DNA of 37,137 nucleotides from Welwitschia mirabilis (taxonomy: Eukaryota; Gnetophyta; Gnetopsida; Welwitschiales). Position 1 is the stretch's first letter. The number at the start of each line of letters is the position of its first letter. The stretch lies in assembly GCA_051453625.1 (NCBI GenBank), contig JBOZIK010000001.1, positions 249,958,840 to 249,995,976 of the forward strand. The letters are read 5' to 3'. Positions 1 through 10,616 of this stretch are shown piece by piece. Made by a program: the position numbers and the translations under genes. The notes beneath the pieces are model-generated. The model did no database searches. It was not told where the DNA came from and saw nothing but the letters and a program-made list of their open reading frames with translations.

Positions 1-1879
1 CAAACAACTACACATAGGAGAAAAGACAAACATACATAATCTTCATTTGGTATATTAGAAAATAATTGCTTTTGAAATTATAATAATGAAATTACGACAC
101 CATAAATATATTATTTTCATTTTACATAGATGTTACAAATAGATTGTTTTCATTTTACATAGTTATAACTTTTAGATAAATCATATTTTTAGTTTGGAGC
201 TATTTTAAAAAGAAATAAAAATATTCCACACATGAAAATACTTCTCTTTAAACCCCTTTCTCCAAAGTTTAACAGTAACTTTCTAACATAATAGTATGAT
301 TAATGAAAAGAAAAATAGAATCTTGAAGTACATGTATCTATAAAATAAACAAAGGGGATGAAAACCAAAAGAACCAATTAAATTGACTTAATTGTTAAAA
401 TGTAAAAAATGTTTATTAAAATAATAACAAATAGAGCAGAAAAGGATTTTATGTAGAAATAAGAACTATTAATAATTTTATAAAATTAAAACAACATTAA
501 AGTACAAATTTCCTTTAAAGGAAAAAACTAATTAGTCAACTCAATTTATGCTAAAATAGAAAATTCACTTAGTATTCAATAACAAGGCCTTCCTTCAACA
601 ACAAGGCCTTAATAAGGAAGGCATATATTATTCTTTATTAGAAAATAAATTTTAAAAAATGATGTAACATAAACTTGATTTAATTATCATACATATTAAA
701 CTCTATCATTATCAACACATTTTGATTAAATACAATTTCTATAATTAACTAGATCTTTTGCCTTTTAAGGGATTTCATAATTAAAAATTAAGAATTAGTT
801 ATTTATAAAGGTATGAATAAATTATTAGAATATTTATTAAACTAAAATCATTATGAATCTTCCAAAAATTAACTTAGCAAATCTTAATATCTATGACTAC
901 ATTTTGTAAAGTCATACATTAAACGTCAAAAACTATCTAAATTTTTAAATTTATTATTATACTACACTAGACTATAATGGTTTCAAGATTATTTTGAAAT
1001 ATTATTTAATTTTCTACAATATATACTATCCATTTAGTAGAAAAGAGATTTTATAATCTGTAACTAGATGTTTACTATTTCTATGTGTATTTGATAATTA
1101 CTTTACTAAAATAATTTATAAAAAATTATTAGCTTTAAGAAAAATCCCATTGTTAGAATTTTATAATTTTGATTAAATCATAGAATAATAAAAAATATCA
1201 TTAAATTATAAGTAATATTTAATGAGTTATAGTCTTCGTAACATATGTTACCAATTTTAAAAATGAACTTTATCTCAATAAGAACACAAAAATTCATGTA
1301 TAAATCTAAGAAACGATAGTTGAAAAAATTTAATACAAATACCTAATATAATCATTATATGTAATATAAGATAATTTTTTAGTAATAAAAGTCTAACGTT
1401 AATTTCAAAAATTAATGCACAAGATTAAGTAAAGGTAAACAAATTCAATAAGCCTTAACATTAACATGAACTACTACCTAGTGTAAATGGGATTAAGGAT
1501 CAGATAAATAAAAGGATTCTAATTGTGTATTACATATAATTAAACTATAAAAACAAATAAATAATACTCAATAAAACATAAATAATCAAATATTATGGTG
1601 AATTCCTTGGTCCATTAGTTAAAATGTTCCATTGATAATCCCATTAACCAAGCATGTAAAAATATCCTACAAATATCTTATTAATATTAATTTTAGTTAA
1701 ATGAAAGGGTTAAATTGAATAGAATAAATATTATGATAATGTTATGCAATGGCCTAATGTAATACTCCATTATGCTACAAATTTTCTTAGCAATAAGAGA
1801 TAACATAGGAATATAATAAGTGGAGGAAATATACCTAGAAAGGTAATGATTAAATTATTTCACTTGATGAATATTAATG
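1..1879. other. AT-rich intergenic DNA, no gene seen
   Basis: No open frame longer than a few dozen codons and no recognisable domain on either strand. CG dinucleotides are very rare, as expected for old methylated repeat DNA. The only local structure I support is the short hairpin near 584-622. Anything else here is too decayed to name by eye. Confidence 0.7.
584..622. repeat. Short hairpin with repeated AAGGCCTT
   Basis: AAGGCCTT occurs at 584-591 and again at 603-610. GCCTTCCTT (587-595) is a perfect inverted match to AAGGAAGGC (614-622) with an 18-base loop. This could be a small transposon-end relic or chance; no function can be assigned. Confidence 0.5.
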
Positions 1880-3340
1880 AATACTTAATAAACTCCTTAG
1901 CTTTAAGATACATAGCTTTGAGGTCCAAGCTCTATGCTTTAAGCTCTCCAAGATCTATGCTTTAAGCTTCAATATCTAAGATCCATACTCAAAAATAATA
2001 GGACGAGAAGAGAGGAGAAGAAGATGAAAGAATGAGAAGAGAATTTAATGGCATGAACTTATCTAAAAATAAAAAATTAGTTTTTATAAGAGAAAAGTGC
2101 TTTTTTTATAGGTAAATGATGAATGAAAATTCCTTATTTCAATTGATTAAAGATCAGACACATCATTTTACCCATTAGATAATACAACCACATTAAAATG
2201 AATGAGATTGATTACATTGAATTGAATAAGATTAGTCAATGACATTTGTTAAGCTTTAGTAATAATTGAAATTGTTATTTGAATGGAAAAAAATCATATT
2301 TATGATTTATACACTAATTAGGATTAGTAATCTTGTTTCTTTAATTAGTAAGATTAATAATAAACATCATTTTTTGATGCTAGTTTCTTATTAATCCTTT
2401 AGAGGCTCATAATCAAATTTAATCAATATAAAGCATTCATTGAACAAATTGTAATATGAAAAATGATGGCATCATTAATGACTCTAATAACAACATCAAT
2501 GAAAATGTGCAAGCACAAGTTAATAAGGTTAGTATACACATATTGAAAGAATAAATATTTTTGTATGTATCAATCCCAAATTATCATATCTCATAATAAG
2601 ATAAATTTTACTAATTTCGATGAACAAGAAAATGAATATTCTATAAACTATATAGTTTTAAAAATATCAAGAAGGATAAAATTCATGGTAAAGTAAATCT
2701 AATTATTCATCATTCTTAGTTTATGGATAAGAGTGCATGGATTTATTCACATTATTATTAATTTTAAAATCCATTAAATCCTTCAACATAAAAGACAAGA
2801 ATGAAAATATCATAATAGAATGTATTACTCTCAATTTTTTACCCAATTCTTTTACTAACTATGTTAATCATTTACTTTTACAAAGTAATTTTACCTTTTT
2901 TAACTTAGATGGTATAAATATTTAAAATGCCCTTTATGTATTTTTTATACCTTCTTATAAAATTTTCAATTTAATAACTTTACCATGTAAATTTGTTGCC
3001 TTCACATAAATGGAATTATTTACTTTTAACATTGGGGTGGATTATCAATTAATTTATTTGATAATATAATTATTAATAAATTATTATCAAAAATATCAAA
3101 ACTATTAAAATTACCTAAAAAGTAAGATTAATTACTTAAAATATAATACAAGAATCAGGAATTCAAAGTTAAGCATAGTGCATATCCTTGACATGAGCAA
3201 AAATTATATATAATACATCACTAGTTATAAAAATAAATATTAAAGAAGGGTTTTTCATATTAAATTGTAATATCAAAAAGCATCATATAATTAAAATATT
3301 AATATGTCTAATATTTGAAAGAGCCCATGATTACTAAAAG
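1880..3340 (+). repeat. Dispersed repeat, copy 1 (partner at 27560-28600)
   Basis: Several blocks occur in the same order and orientation here and near 27560-28600. They include a GCTCTATGCTTTAAGCTTC-like stretch followed by a purine-rich GAAGAGAGGAGAAGAAG run, TTTCTTTAATTAGTAAGATT (2337 on), CATAATAAGATAAA (2591 on) and GGTAAAGTAAAT (2687 on). The copies are strongly diverged with many small indels. It is probably part of an old LTR or other transposable element, but no terminal structure or target duplication was found, so the ends are approximate. Confidence 0.6.
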
Positions 3341-3388
3341 CCTTAATATGTCTAATATTTAAGAGGAGGTATGGTTACTAATAGTTTT
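3299..3388. repeat. Two-copy tandem repeat, 44-base unit
   Basis: TTAATATGTCTAATATTT starts at 3299 and again at 3343, and each copy is followed by a related AGAG..ATG.TTACTAA.AG stretch. This is a simple local tandem duplication inside AT-rich DNA with no coding potential. Confidence 0.6.
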
Positions 3389-4859
3389 AGATTTAAAATT
3401 TTCCTACCTTTTTCTAATAGTACTATATATTCTTTGATGTTTTTGTGGTGACATGATCCTTAAATATTTTATTATATTTTTAGTGATAAGATCATTTGAA
3501 AAAAAAAAACTTTTAAAATTCCTTAGTCTTTATCACTGTTGTCAGTGGAATGCTAATCCTTCTAAAAAAGTTTTCATTACAATTAATAAAAAAGTTTATA
3601 ATCAAGGCATTCTAGCCTAAATAGAAAGTATGCTTGAAGAAACTACAAAATAAGGTACAATAGATTTAAAACAAAGCTAACAGTCTAAATAAAATAAACA
3701 TAACAACTAAATAGAAATCAAAGAAAAGATAATATATAAAACTTTATGATTATAATTTTATGGTTTTCACTAATCAGTATATAGTCATATATAACTACTA
3801 CTAAAGTACAATACATTTTGTACTAGTTATAGGCTAAAGAGAAAATGTATTTAAAGGAAGATGAGTTTCAAAAGAAACTCTAATAATCATGCATGATCTA
3901 TCTAATCAATACTCTAAGATATATATAAGGTAATTAACCTCAAGATGGACCTTCTTTGCTTAAGTTCAAATCATAAAGTAAACATTTTATAAACTAGATA
4001 AAAAGCATTGCAAGAAAATTAAACTTAAAACTTAAACCAAATTGGTTAATTTTATCTTTCTAAACATATGATTAAAATATTGCATCACATTCTTATTCTT
4101 ACTCATAAGCATTAACAATTATTGTTAAATAAGATAGGAATCAGTATATATAAAGAATAATTTTGGAGAAGAGATCTTAATTTCTTCAAAAAGGATAAAT
4201 TTAAAATAATTTCCTAATCTAGAAATAAATTCTTATCATGTCTATTGTAGATCTTATCAATGAGACCTTGACATCCCATTAGATAATATTTATGTTATAA
4301 AATAAGGTTTTTTAATTTATACCACTTCTTAAAATATCCACATATAGATAATTATTAATGTTTATATTATTTGCAAAAAGTTGAAAAGTATCATAAGTCT
4401 TCACTAGGAATTCAGGACTAGAAGAATATAAAGAAATGAAAAGCTAATCCCTTTTAGAAAATGCTTTTACTTCTTTCCAATTGTTAACTTTAATAAGGCA
4501 ATGAAGATTCACTACATGATCAAATGAAACTAAAGTGGTGATTGATAAGGAAGAATCTAAGATTTTCTACTAGCGTTTAAGACTAGGTGAAGAATGATGA
4601 TTAGAATTCATATTAATAATCTTTATTAGGTATGACTGTTATTCATTAATAATGATAGCCAGAGTGGATGATCCAAAATATGATGCAACAAATTTTCCAA
4701 AGACAAAGTTACTAAATGAAGTCAAAAAATTAAATTCTAATATAGGTCTCTAAGATTAAAGCTCATCTAATTATTTCTTATAGATCAAAAAGTGTCATGG
4801 AGAAATATGATGTCTTAATGATGATAATGAAGAGTTGGAAATATTAAAATACTTCACTT
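3389..4859. other. AT-rich intergenic DNA, decayed repeats
   Basis: No gene seen. It lies downstream, on the minus strand, of the LINE ORF1-like stretch at 4860-5200, so it may contain the decayed ORF2 side of that element. I could not find a convincing endonuclease or reverse transcriptase motif in it. Confidence 0.5.
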
Positions 4860-5200
4860 TCTAAGTGAATATATGTCCATCTACCTAGAATGTTCAAGAG
4901 CACTTTCACTATGTAAGATTCACTTTAGCAAAATGCCTCTAAAAATGAAACCATTAATGTTATAAAAATGTTCATTTAGAATATTACCAACCAATTTAAG
5001 AGTATTATTCTCTACTAATAATAAAATAAGAGGAAGATTAGGAAGTTCAATATAAGAGAGATTATATTCATGATTTGGATAATTAACTTTAAACTTTCAT
5101 ATGCAAGTGACTAATGTCATAATTTATGGTGGAAAAATTTTGTAGATAATGCTCTCTTGAATATTAGGAATCTTAATGAAAACAAATTTATGAAATTAAT
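4860..5200 (-). pseudogene. LINE ORF1 remnant (DUF4283-like), antisense
   Basis: Read on the minus strand from about 5200 to 4860, the translation gives broken but coherent pieces including FVFIKIPNIQESIIYKIF, a Lys-Val-Asn-Tyr-Pro stretch and IELPNLPLILLLVE followed by TLKLVGNIL. The Leu-Pro-Asn-Leu-Pro-Leu motif followed by a Gly-Asn-(Ile/Leu) motif is typical of the N-terminal DUF4283 domain of plant LINE ORF1 (gag-like RNA-binding) proteins. Stop codons and frame changes interrupt it, so it cannot make a protein. The assignment rests on motif recall, not a search. Confidence 0.45.
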
Positions 5201-5475
5201 ATAAAGTATGAATAAGCTTAATATCCTTTACCTAAAGTATGCTTTATACTTGCATTAAAAAACTAGCATGATGAGGCAAAAAACCCATGAGTTGAAAAAA
5301 TATGTAATGTGAGGCATTATTTTTAAATACAAATTTAAATTTATTAAGAGGAAAATAAAATTAATGTAATAATAATGTGTTACTTCACTTCTAAAATGAG
5401 TTATTTGGGCTTCTTAACAGCCATTGCCCTTAGGTGGAGAAGGATAAGATAGGATGTAGAGTTATTAAAAGACAC

Positions 5476-6865
5476 CACTACAAGAGGAAAAGTTAAAGAA
5501 GGAGAGGTAGGCATATGGATTTCTAGCCACATTTGGAGGAGAAGAAGGCGACTTATATATGGAGAACCTTATTAAAAAAAACATTTGAAAAAACTATTAT
5601 AAAACTAATAGATCTATAAAATAGAAAAGAAAATGAAATGGATGTGAAATATAATTAGTAGGACAAAAAGGTATAGTGAAAGTATGTCAAAATGAATAGG
5701 TTTATTACTATAGTTAATAGAAACCAATGACCATGGCTAAAGACATAGCTTAAAACAATGGTATATAAGTAATGTGATAAAAAAATTATGTACTCAATAC
5801 CTTTTATTCATGGGTAAAATAAGACCATGGCTAAAGATGTAATGTCTATACACTTTTTGATTACTCTTAACATGAAATCATGACCAAATACAACAAGATT
5901 ATCAAGCATGTTTAGTAGTAAGCTAGTTTTATACTTAGCCATGATTATATATTTTATATTATACATTGTATCCACACTAAAGATTAAATCATGTTTATAG
6001 CAAATAATGTTTTTAAATTTCTTTCCATGGTTAAAACATAACCATCACTAAAAACATGATTTTTATATACTCTATAGCTCCAACTAAAGTACAAGCATGG
6101 TTAAATGAATAATGCTATGAAGAATTTATAGTTTTTAGACTTAGATCTTGATTAACTATGACTACAAATAGTATGTTTTAGAATTTTTTATTGTGGTTAG
6201 AAATAAAGTTATCTTAGCCTCTACAATAACTAAAAATAATAAATTCATAGTCATAGATCAACACGATGTTCATATACTTTCCATGTTTAAAATGAAATCA
6301 TGGCTAAATATTGAAAGAGTATTAAACATTCATATCCTTTATCCTTGATTCTTAGTTAATCATTACTAAAGAAATTATGCTTTAGACATTTTTCAACGAG
6401 TTAGATAAATCCATAAATAAAGACAACAAATTTATTACAGTCTTTATGCATGGTTCTTGATAAATAATGATAAACAAGAAGTGCTTTATATATTTTTAAA
6501 TCATGGTTACACATGAACTATGAATAAAGATAACATGGTTAATAATAGTCTTTATCCATAGTTTTTAGTAAACTGTGTCTAAAAATAATGCGATTTGATA
6601 ATGGTTAATGATGATTATATTAAAACCATGACTAAAGCAAAGAACCTATCGTATAGTCTATAGCCAAGGTTTTAAGTAAATGATTAGGTATTTTATTTTG
6701 CATTCTTTTATGTATCTTTAACCATGATTATTTTGTTTTCAATCATGATTAAATTAGCCATAGTTAACTATCATCTTTTCTTAATATAATAGTACGATAC
6801 ATTAAGGTTACTATAAATGGTAGTCACCATTTTATAATTACAATTTAAATATATCCCTTGTAGTA
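5476..6865. mobile_element. Probable non-autonomous CACTA-type transposon
   Basis: The left end reads CACTACAAGAGGAAA (5476-5490). The right end reads ATCCCTTGTAGTA (ending 6865), the inverse of TACTACAAGGGAT, so eight bases (ACTACAAG) of the terminal repeats match inversely and resemble the CACTACAAGAAAA ends of plant CACTA (En/Spm) transposons. Between them, mainly 5725-6775, lies an array of diverged motifs around CCATGG, such as CCATGGCTAAAGA and CCATGGTTAAAA. Clustered short subterminal motifs are a CACTA hallmark. No transposase was seen and the length is about 1.4 kb. Flanking trinucleotides (CAC left, TAG right) do not form the expected 3-base target duplication, and the right terminal base is A rather than G, so the call is provisional. 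Confidence 0.45.
5725..6775. repeat. Array of diverged CCATGG-centred motifs
   Basis: More than ten related motifs recur in both orientations, including CCATGGCTAAAGACAT (5731), CCATGGCTAAAGATG (5825), CATGGTTAAAA (6026), GCATGGTTAAAT (6095), CATGGTTCTTGATAAATAATG (6450) and ACCATGACTAAAG (6625). A typical fragment runs AATG-T..TA.A.CTTT..CCATGG(T/C)T.A.., so units appear to be about 50-80 bases with a palindromic core. Spacing is irregular because of indels. Confidence 0.6.
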
Positions 6866-8051
6866 TAGATTATTTCAGAATCATACAATTTTTTTTAAAT
6901 AATATCATAAAAGCAATTAGTATTTGTTGTATTTTGTAAAAGGTAGTTTTCTCTGCTAGAATTTCGTTTTTTAAATTGTTTAAAAGTAAATATGCTTAAC
7001 ATAGAGATCATAAGAGAAAGATACTTCTAAAATATTACTTAAATTTGAGAATTAATCTAGGTCAAAGGGATCCTAGCTAGTTTGAACAAGTTCTAGATCT
7101 CTATTATCTTAGAAGTATTAAGAAATATAAGTCTCACAATTTAATCGTAAGACTAGAAGACTATTTATAGATGTAAATGAAACTATTATTTTGATACAAC
7201 ATTCTAATTAATTATATTAGAACTATATTTATTATTCATATGATAACTTAGGACATAATTACTTGTGTTAGGAGTATAATTATGTGATAAATGTCAAGCA
7301 CATAGCTTAAGGTAAATTTTGATCTAGAACCTCCCACTTACTAGAAACAAAAGCCATAATCTTAATACTTAAGCTAAATGTCTTAATAACAATTTAGACT
7401 GCAACAAAAGAAGTTATACACACATGTATACATACAAAGGTCATGTATAAAACATGTTATGGTAATCATTTCCAAATTAAAAAAGGATTTCCACAAATAG
7501 TAGTAAAACCAATAAGACATTCATCTTTTATTCAAAAACTTGATGGTTATACTAACTTAAAAGAACTGTACATAATTCATGATAGTCCTACGTTGGCTCC
7601 TAATCCATGATCTAAATGTGATAGCCTAATTTTTCTTAATGTGCTATATTTCATCTAGAGGGGACATTGTGAAAAATTTTTAATGCTCTTTTTATGACCT
7701 ACAATTGCATTGATTAAGGTTTCACTCGAATATTCATTTACAAATTCATGTACAAACTTATAAAGTGCGTATGAAGATGCAATGTTTATAAGATAGTACG
7801 AACTAGTGGATATTTGTGCTTTTCTTTATGTTTGATGTCTCTCCTAGGTCATAGGATTTTTCTTAGGGTAGTAGAGGTTGGGTGCTTCAAGAAAAAGGCA
7901 AAGGAAGGTGTTGTCGCATGTTAAGGCGAGGGTCTTCACACACTTCCTACTCATAATATTGCTCAGTTTAATATCTACCTTAGCTTTAATTATGCTTTAA
8001 TTGATTTTAAATGATGATGTGACTTGGAAGACTCCTAATCAAGGTAGAGAA
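6866..8051. other. AT-rich intergenic DNA, no gene seen
   Basis: No convincing coding frame or RNA gene. GC content rises slightly after about 7850, just before the duplicated module starting at 8052, but no domain was recognised there. Confidence 0.6.
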
Positions 8052-8901
8052 GCTAGATCTATGGCTGAGGAAGGTGCTTTCTCTACTGCACACTCTTCTC
8101 ACTAAGCATAGTATTATTTGGGATCGGCTCTCCCTTCCTTGCAATGAAGCTTACGTAAAGGTGCCTTCGAGCAATAAGGCTTCTGGAAAGCATCTACAAC
8201 ATCATTCTTATAGCCCATGTGACCTCTTCTTGTACGTTAAAATTAAAATTGTTGTGTTTTAGCTTTTTCACTTTATTTGTCTTTAGGGCATCGACCTTTG
8301 TAAAAGTAACTAGATGTAGCCCTCTTTAATTTTTGAATGGTTTTGAAACTTTATGCTCTTGGATAATGGTTAATTGTTTATTCTTTTTATTACTAATTAA
8401 TGACACTTATTTCATGCTTGGTAAACCCCGTGGCCTCCTTTTGTGATATCTCTCTTTTAACATTTTTTTCTTTTTTTGTTAATAAAAGTTACACGCATGT
8501 TTTTCCCCTTGCAAGAATTGTGAACGCAATTACGCGGGGTTGGTACCGCGCTCTGAAAGAATTGTAAAAGTCATTAGAGAGTGGTTATAACTACCCAAAA
8601 GGATACGAAGACGCTGACAACCCCTTTACTAAAATGGGCGGGACCTTCCTATCGGAATCTTCTGTTCACCTGTGTATGTGTCTCCGCTGAGCAGTGACTA
8701 AGTCAAAAACCCCCACCGAACTTCCCAAACTTCGTCGACTGTCTATCCTCGAATCTTCCACAAGATGGGACCCGCGACCTCAGTCGCCCAACGCCATTAC
8801 AATTCTTCCTTATGACATCGTTTCGGAAGTTTCATACACAATTCAAGTCGACAGTCCTGCATTCCTGTCGTAATGTAAGTCCACCTGAGTCATCACAAAC
8901 C

Positions 8902-8909
8902 TATTAATA
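8902..8909 (+). promoter_or_regulatory. TATA-like box of copy A
   Basis: TATTAATA lies 44 bases upstream of the copy A start codon, in the same place as in the intact gene (10573-10580). Its conservation in both copies within CTATTAATACCTC supports a core promoter role; this is inference from position and sequence. Confidence 0.45.
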
Positions 8910-8945
8910 CCTCAGATTCTCAGAAACTTAAGCACAAGTCTGCTT

Positions 8946-9021
8946 ATGGCCGCTCTAGCTGGGACGCTTTTGTTCCTTTTGATTTTATTCCCCAGAGAAG
9001 CAGATGCCCGTGACGGACACC
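8946..9021 (+). pseudogene. Truncated GLR exon 1 (copy A), runs into gap
   Basis: ATG at 8946 opens a 25-codon frame (MAALAGTLLFLLILFPREAD then Ala-Arg-Asp-Gly-His) identical to the signal-peptide start of the intact GLR except for Gly for Arg at residue 6, Arg for Ser at 17 and Arg for Gln at 22. The frame is open up to the N gap. The sequence after the gap (9122 on) shows no GLR homology, so in the assembled sequence this is only a 5' fragment. Because the gap is a 100-N placeholder, a longer or even complete copy could be missing from the assembly; call it truncated or unresolved. Confidence 0.7.
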
Positions 9022-9121
9022 NNNNNNNNNNNNNNNNNNNNNNNNNNNNNNNNNNNNNNNNNNNNNNNNNNNNNNNNNNNNNNNNNNNNNNNNNNNNNNN
9101 NNNNNNNNNNNNNNNNNNNNN
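9022..9121. other. Assembly gap (100 N)
   Basis: Exactly 100 N, a common placeholder for a gap of unknown length. It interrupts exon 1 of the upstream GLR copy, so real gene content may be missing here. Confidence 0.95.
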
Positions 9122-9709
9122 ACGATTTCAATATGAAATGTAAAAGGAAGGACTAACAAGAAAGCATAAAAAGGTAGAGGACCATATCAATTTTTGTAAG
9201 TCTTCAAGGCTTTTCCAGGCTTTAAGACTCGATAACAAAGGTTCTCCAAAAAATAAAAGTGAGCGAAAAAGGAGGAGGGGTCATATTTATAATTACAGTT
9301 TGGTGGAATTCGAAGAGTCACGGGAATATAAGGATAAAATATCATGAATAAGGGTGGAGGGGTTACATAACGTCTAATAAATGATTGTGTGGCCACTTGC
9401 TGCTTTTAATAATATAATCAAGATAATTTTTCACATTTAATAATGAGAAAGAGGAATAAATAACATGTCTCCACAATATATATTCATTTCAGCATTTACA
9501 TTCAATTGCATAAATAAAGAAAGATATCATCTCCACCACCATAGCATATAAAAATTTGGTACAAAGATTTACTGAAAAGGTATTCATATTACAACTTACA
9601 TAGCAATTACAACAATTGGGGTTTCAAGTAATTCAATATTTTTCAAATATTTCATAAAATATAACTTGCAATTCTTATAAGAAAAGTAAAAATGTAGGCG
9701 TGACATAAG
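9122..9709. other. Sequence between the two GLR promoter copies
   Basis: No homology to the GLR gene and no coding frame with a recognisable domain. A somewhat GC-richer stretch at about 9200-9400 contains runs such as GGAGGAGGGG and GGGTGGAGGGG, possibly from an LTR retrotransposon, but nothing diagnostic was found. It ends abruptly where copy B begins. Confidence 0.5.
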
Positions 9710-10616
9710 GCTAGATCTATGGCTGAGGAAGGTGCTTTCTTTGCACACTCTTCTCACTCAAACCACTCTAAGCATATTACTGTTTAAGATTGGCTCTCCC
9801 TTCCTTGCAATGAAGCTCATGTAGAGGTGCCTTTGAGCAATAAGGCTTCTGGAAAGCATCTATAACGTCACTCTAATAGCCTATGTGAGCTCGTCTTTTA
9901 CTCTAAAATTAAATTTGCTTTGTTTTAGCTTTGTTGCTTTATTTGTCTTTGAAGCATCGACCTTTGTACTTTGTAAGAGCAATTAGATGTGGCCCTCTTT
10001 AATTTTTAAGTGGTTTTGAAACTTTGTGCTTTTGGGTAATGGTTAATTGTTTGTTCTTTTTTCTCCTTAGTTAATGACACTTATTTCATGCTTGGTAAAC
10101 CACATGGCCTCCTTTTGTGATATCTCTACCAATTTTATTTTTCTTTTGACAATAAAAGTTACACGCATGTTTTTCCCCTTGAAAGAATTGTAAAGGCAAT
10201 TACGCTAGGATTTGGACCGCCCTCTGGAAGAATCGTAAAAGCCATTACATTCTGGTCATCACACCGAAACGGATAAGAAGACGCCGAGAACTCCTGTACG
10301 AAAAATGGGCGGGACCTTCCTATCGGAATCTTCCGTTCACCTGCGTCTTTGTGTCCGCTGAACAGCGACTAAGTCAAAAACCCGTACCGAACTTCCCAAA
10401 CATCTTCCACAGTCGATCCTCGAATCTTCCACAAGATGGGACCCGCGACCTCAATCGCCCAACGCATTACAATTCTTCCTTATGACAACATTTTGGAAGT
10501 CTGCATACACAATGCAAGTCGACCGTCCTGCATTCGTATCGCAATGTAAGTCAACCTGAGTCATCAAAAACCTATTAATACCTCGGCTTCTCAGAAACCT
10601 GAGCACAAGTCTGCTT
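9710..10616 (+). promoter_or_regulatory. GLR upstream/promoter region, copy B
   Basis: This is the direct upstream region of the intact GLR gene and the partner of 8052-8945. Long conserved blocks include AATGGGCGGGACCTTCCTAT (10305 on) with a GC-box-like GGGCGGG, AGATGGGACCCGCGACCTCA and ATTACAATTCTTCCTTATGA. The first 280 bases also keep a coding-like frame (LSLPCNEA, SNKASGKH) in both copies, which may be the relic of an unrelated older gene or transposon rather than promoter. CG dinucleotides are frequent from about 10180, marking an unmethylated-looking promoter in a CG-poor landscape. Confidence 0.65.
10573..10580 (+). promoter_or_regulatory. TATA-like box of the GLR gene
   Basis: TATTAATA, 44 bases before the GLR ATG, conserved in the upstream copy. 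A start site about 25-30 bases downstream would give a very short 5' leader. No transcript evidence is available. Confidence 0.5.

Larger units (their letters stand above)
8052..9021 (+). repeat. Duplicated GLR promoter module, copy A
   Basis: From GCTAGATCTATGGCTGAGG (8052 on) to the N gap this segment matches 9710-10692 nearly base for base apart from scattered substitutions and small indels, perhaps close to 90% identity by eye. The offset is 1658 bases at the left edge and 1671 at the start codon. Homology starts abruptly at 8052/9710, and the sequence just upstream differs. The part from about 8500 is rich in CG dinucleotides, unlike the surrounding repeats, so this copy has not had time to decay much. 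The right end is hidden by the gap. Confidence 0.9.

Noticed and set aside
2737-2925. 62-codon open frame in AT-rich DNA
   Set aside because: It is biased to Ile, Leu, Asn, Lys and Phe as expected for AT-rich DNA, has no motif, and lies within the dispersed repeat.
8520-8940. Possible CRISPR-like or satellite structure between the promoter copies
   Set aside because: There are only two copies of one long segment, with no short repeats and spacers; plant nuclear context fits duplication.
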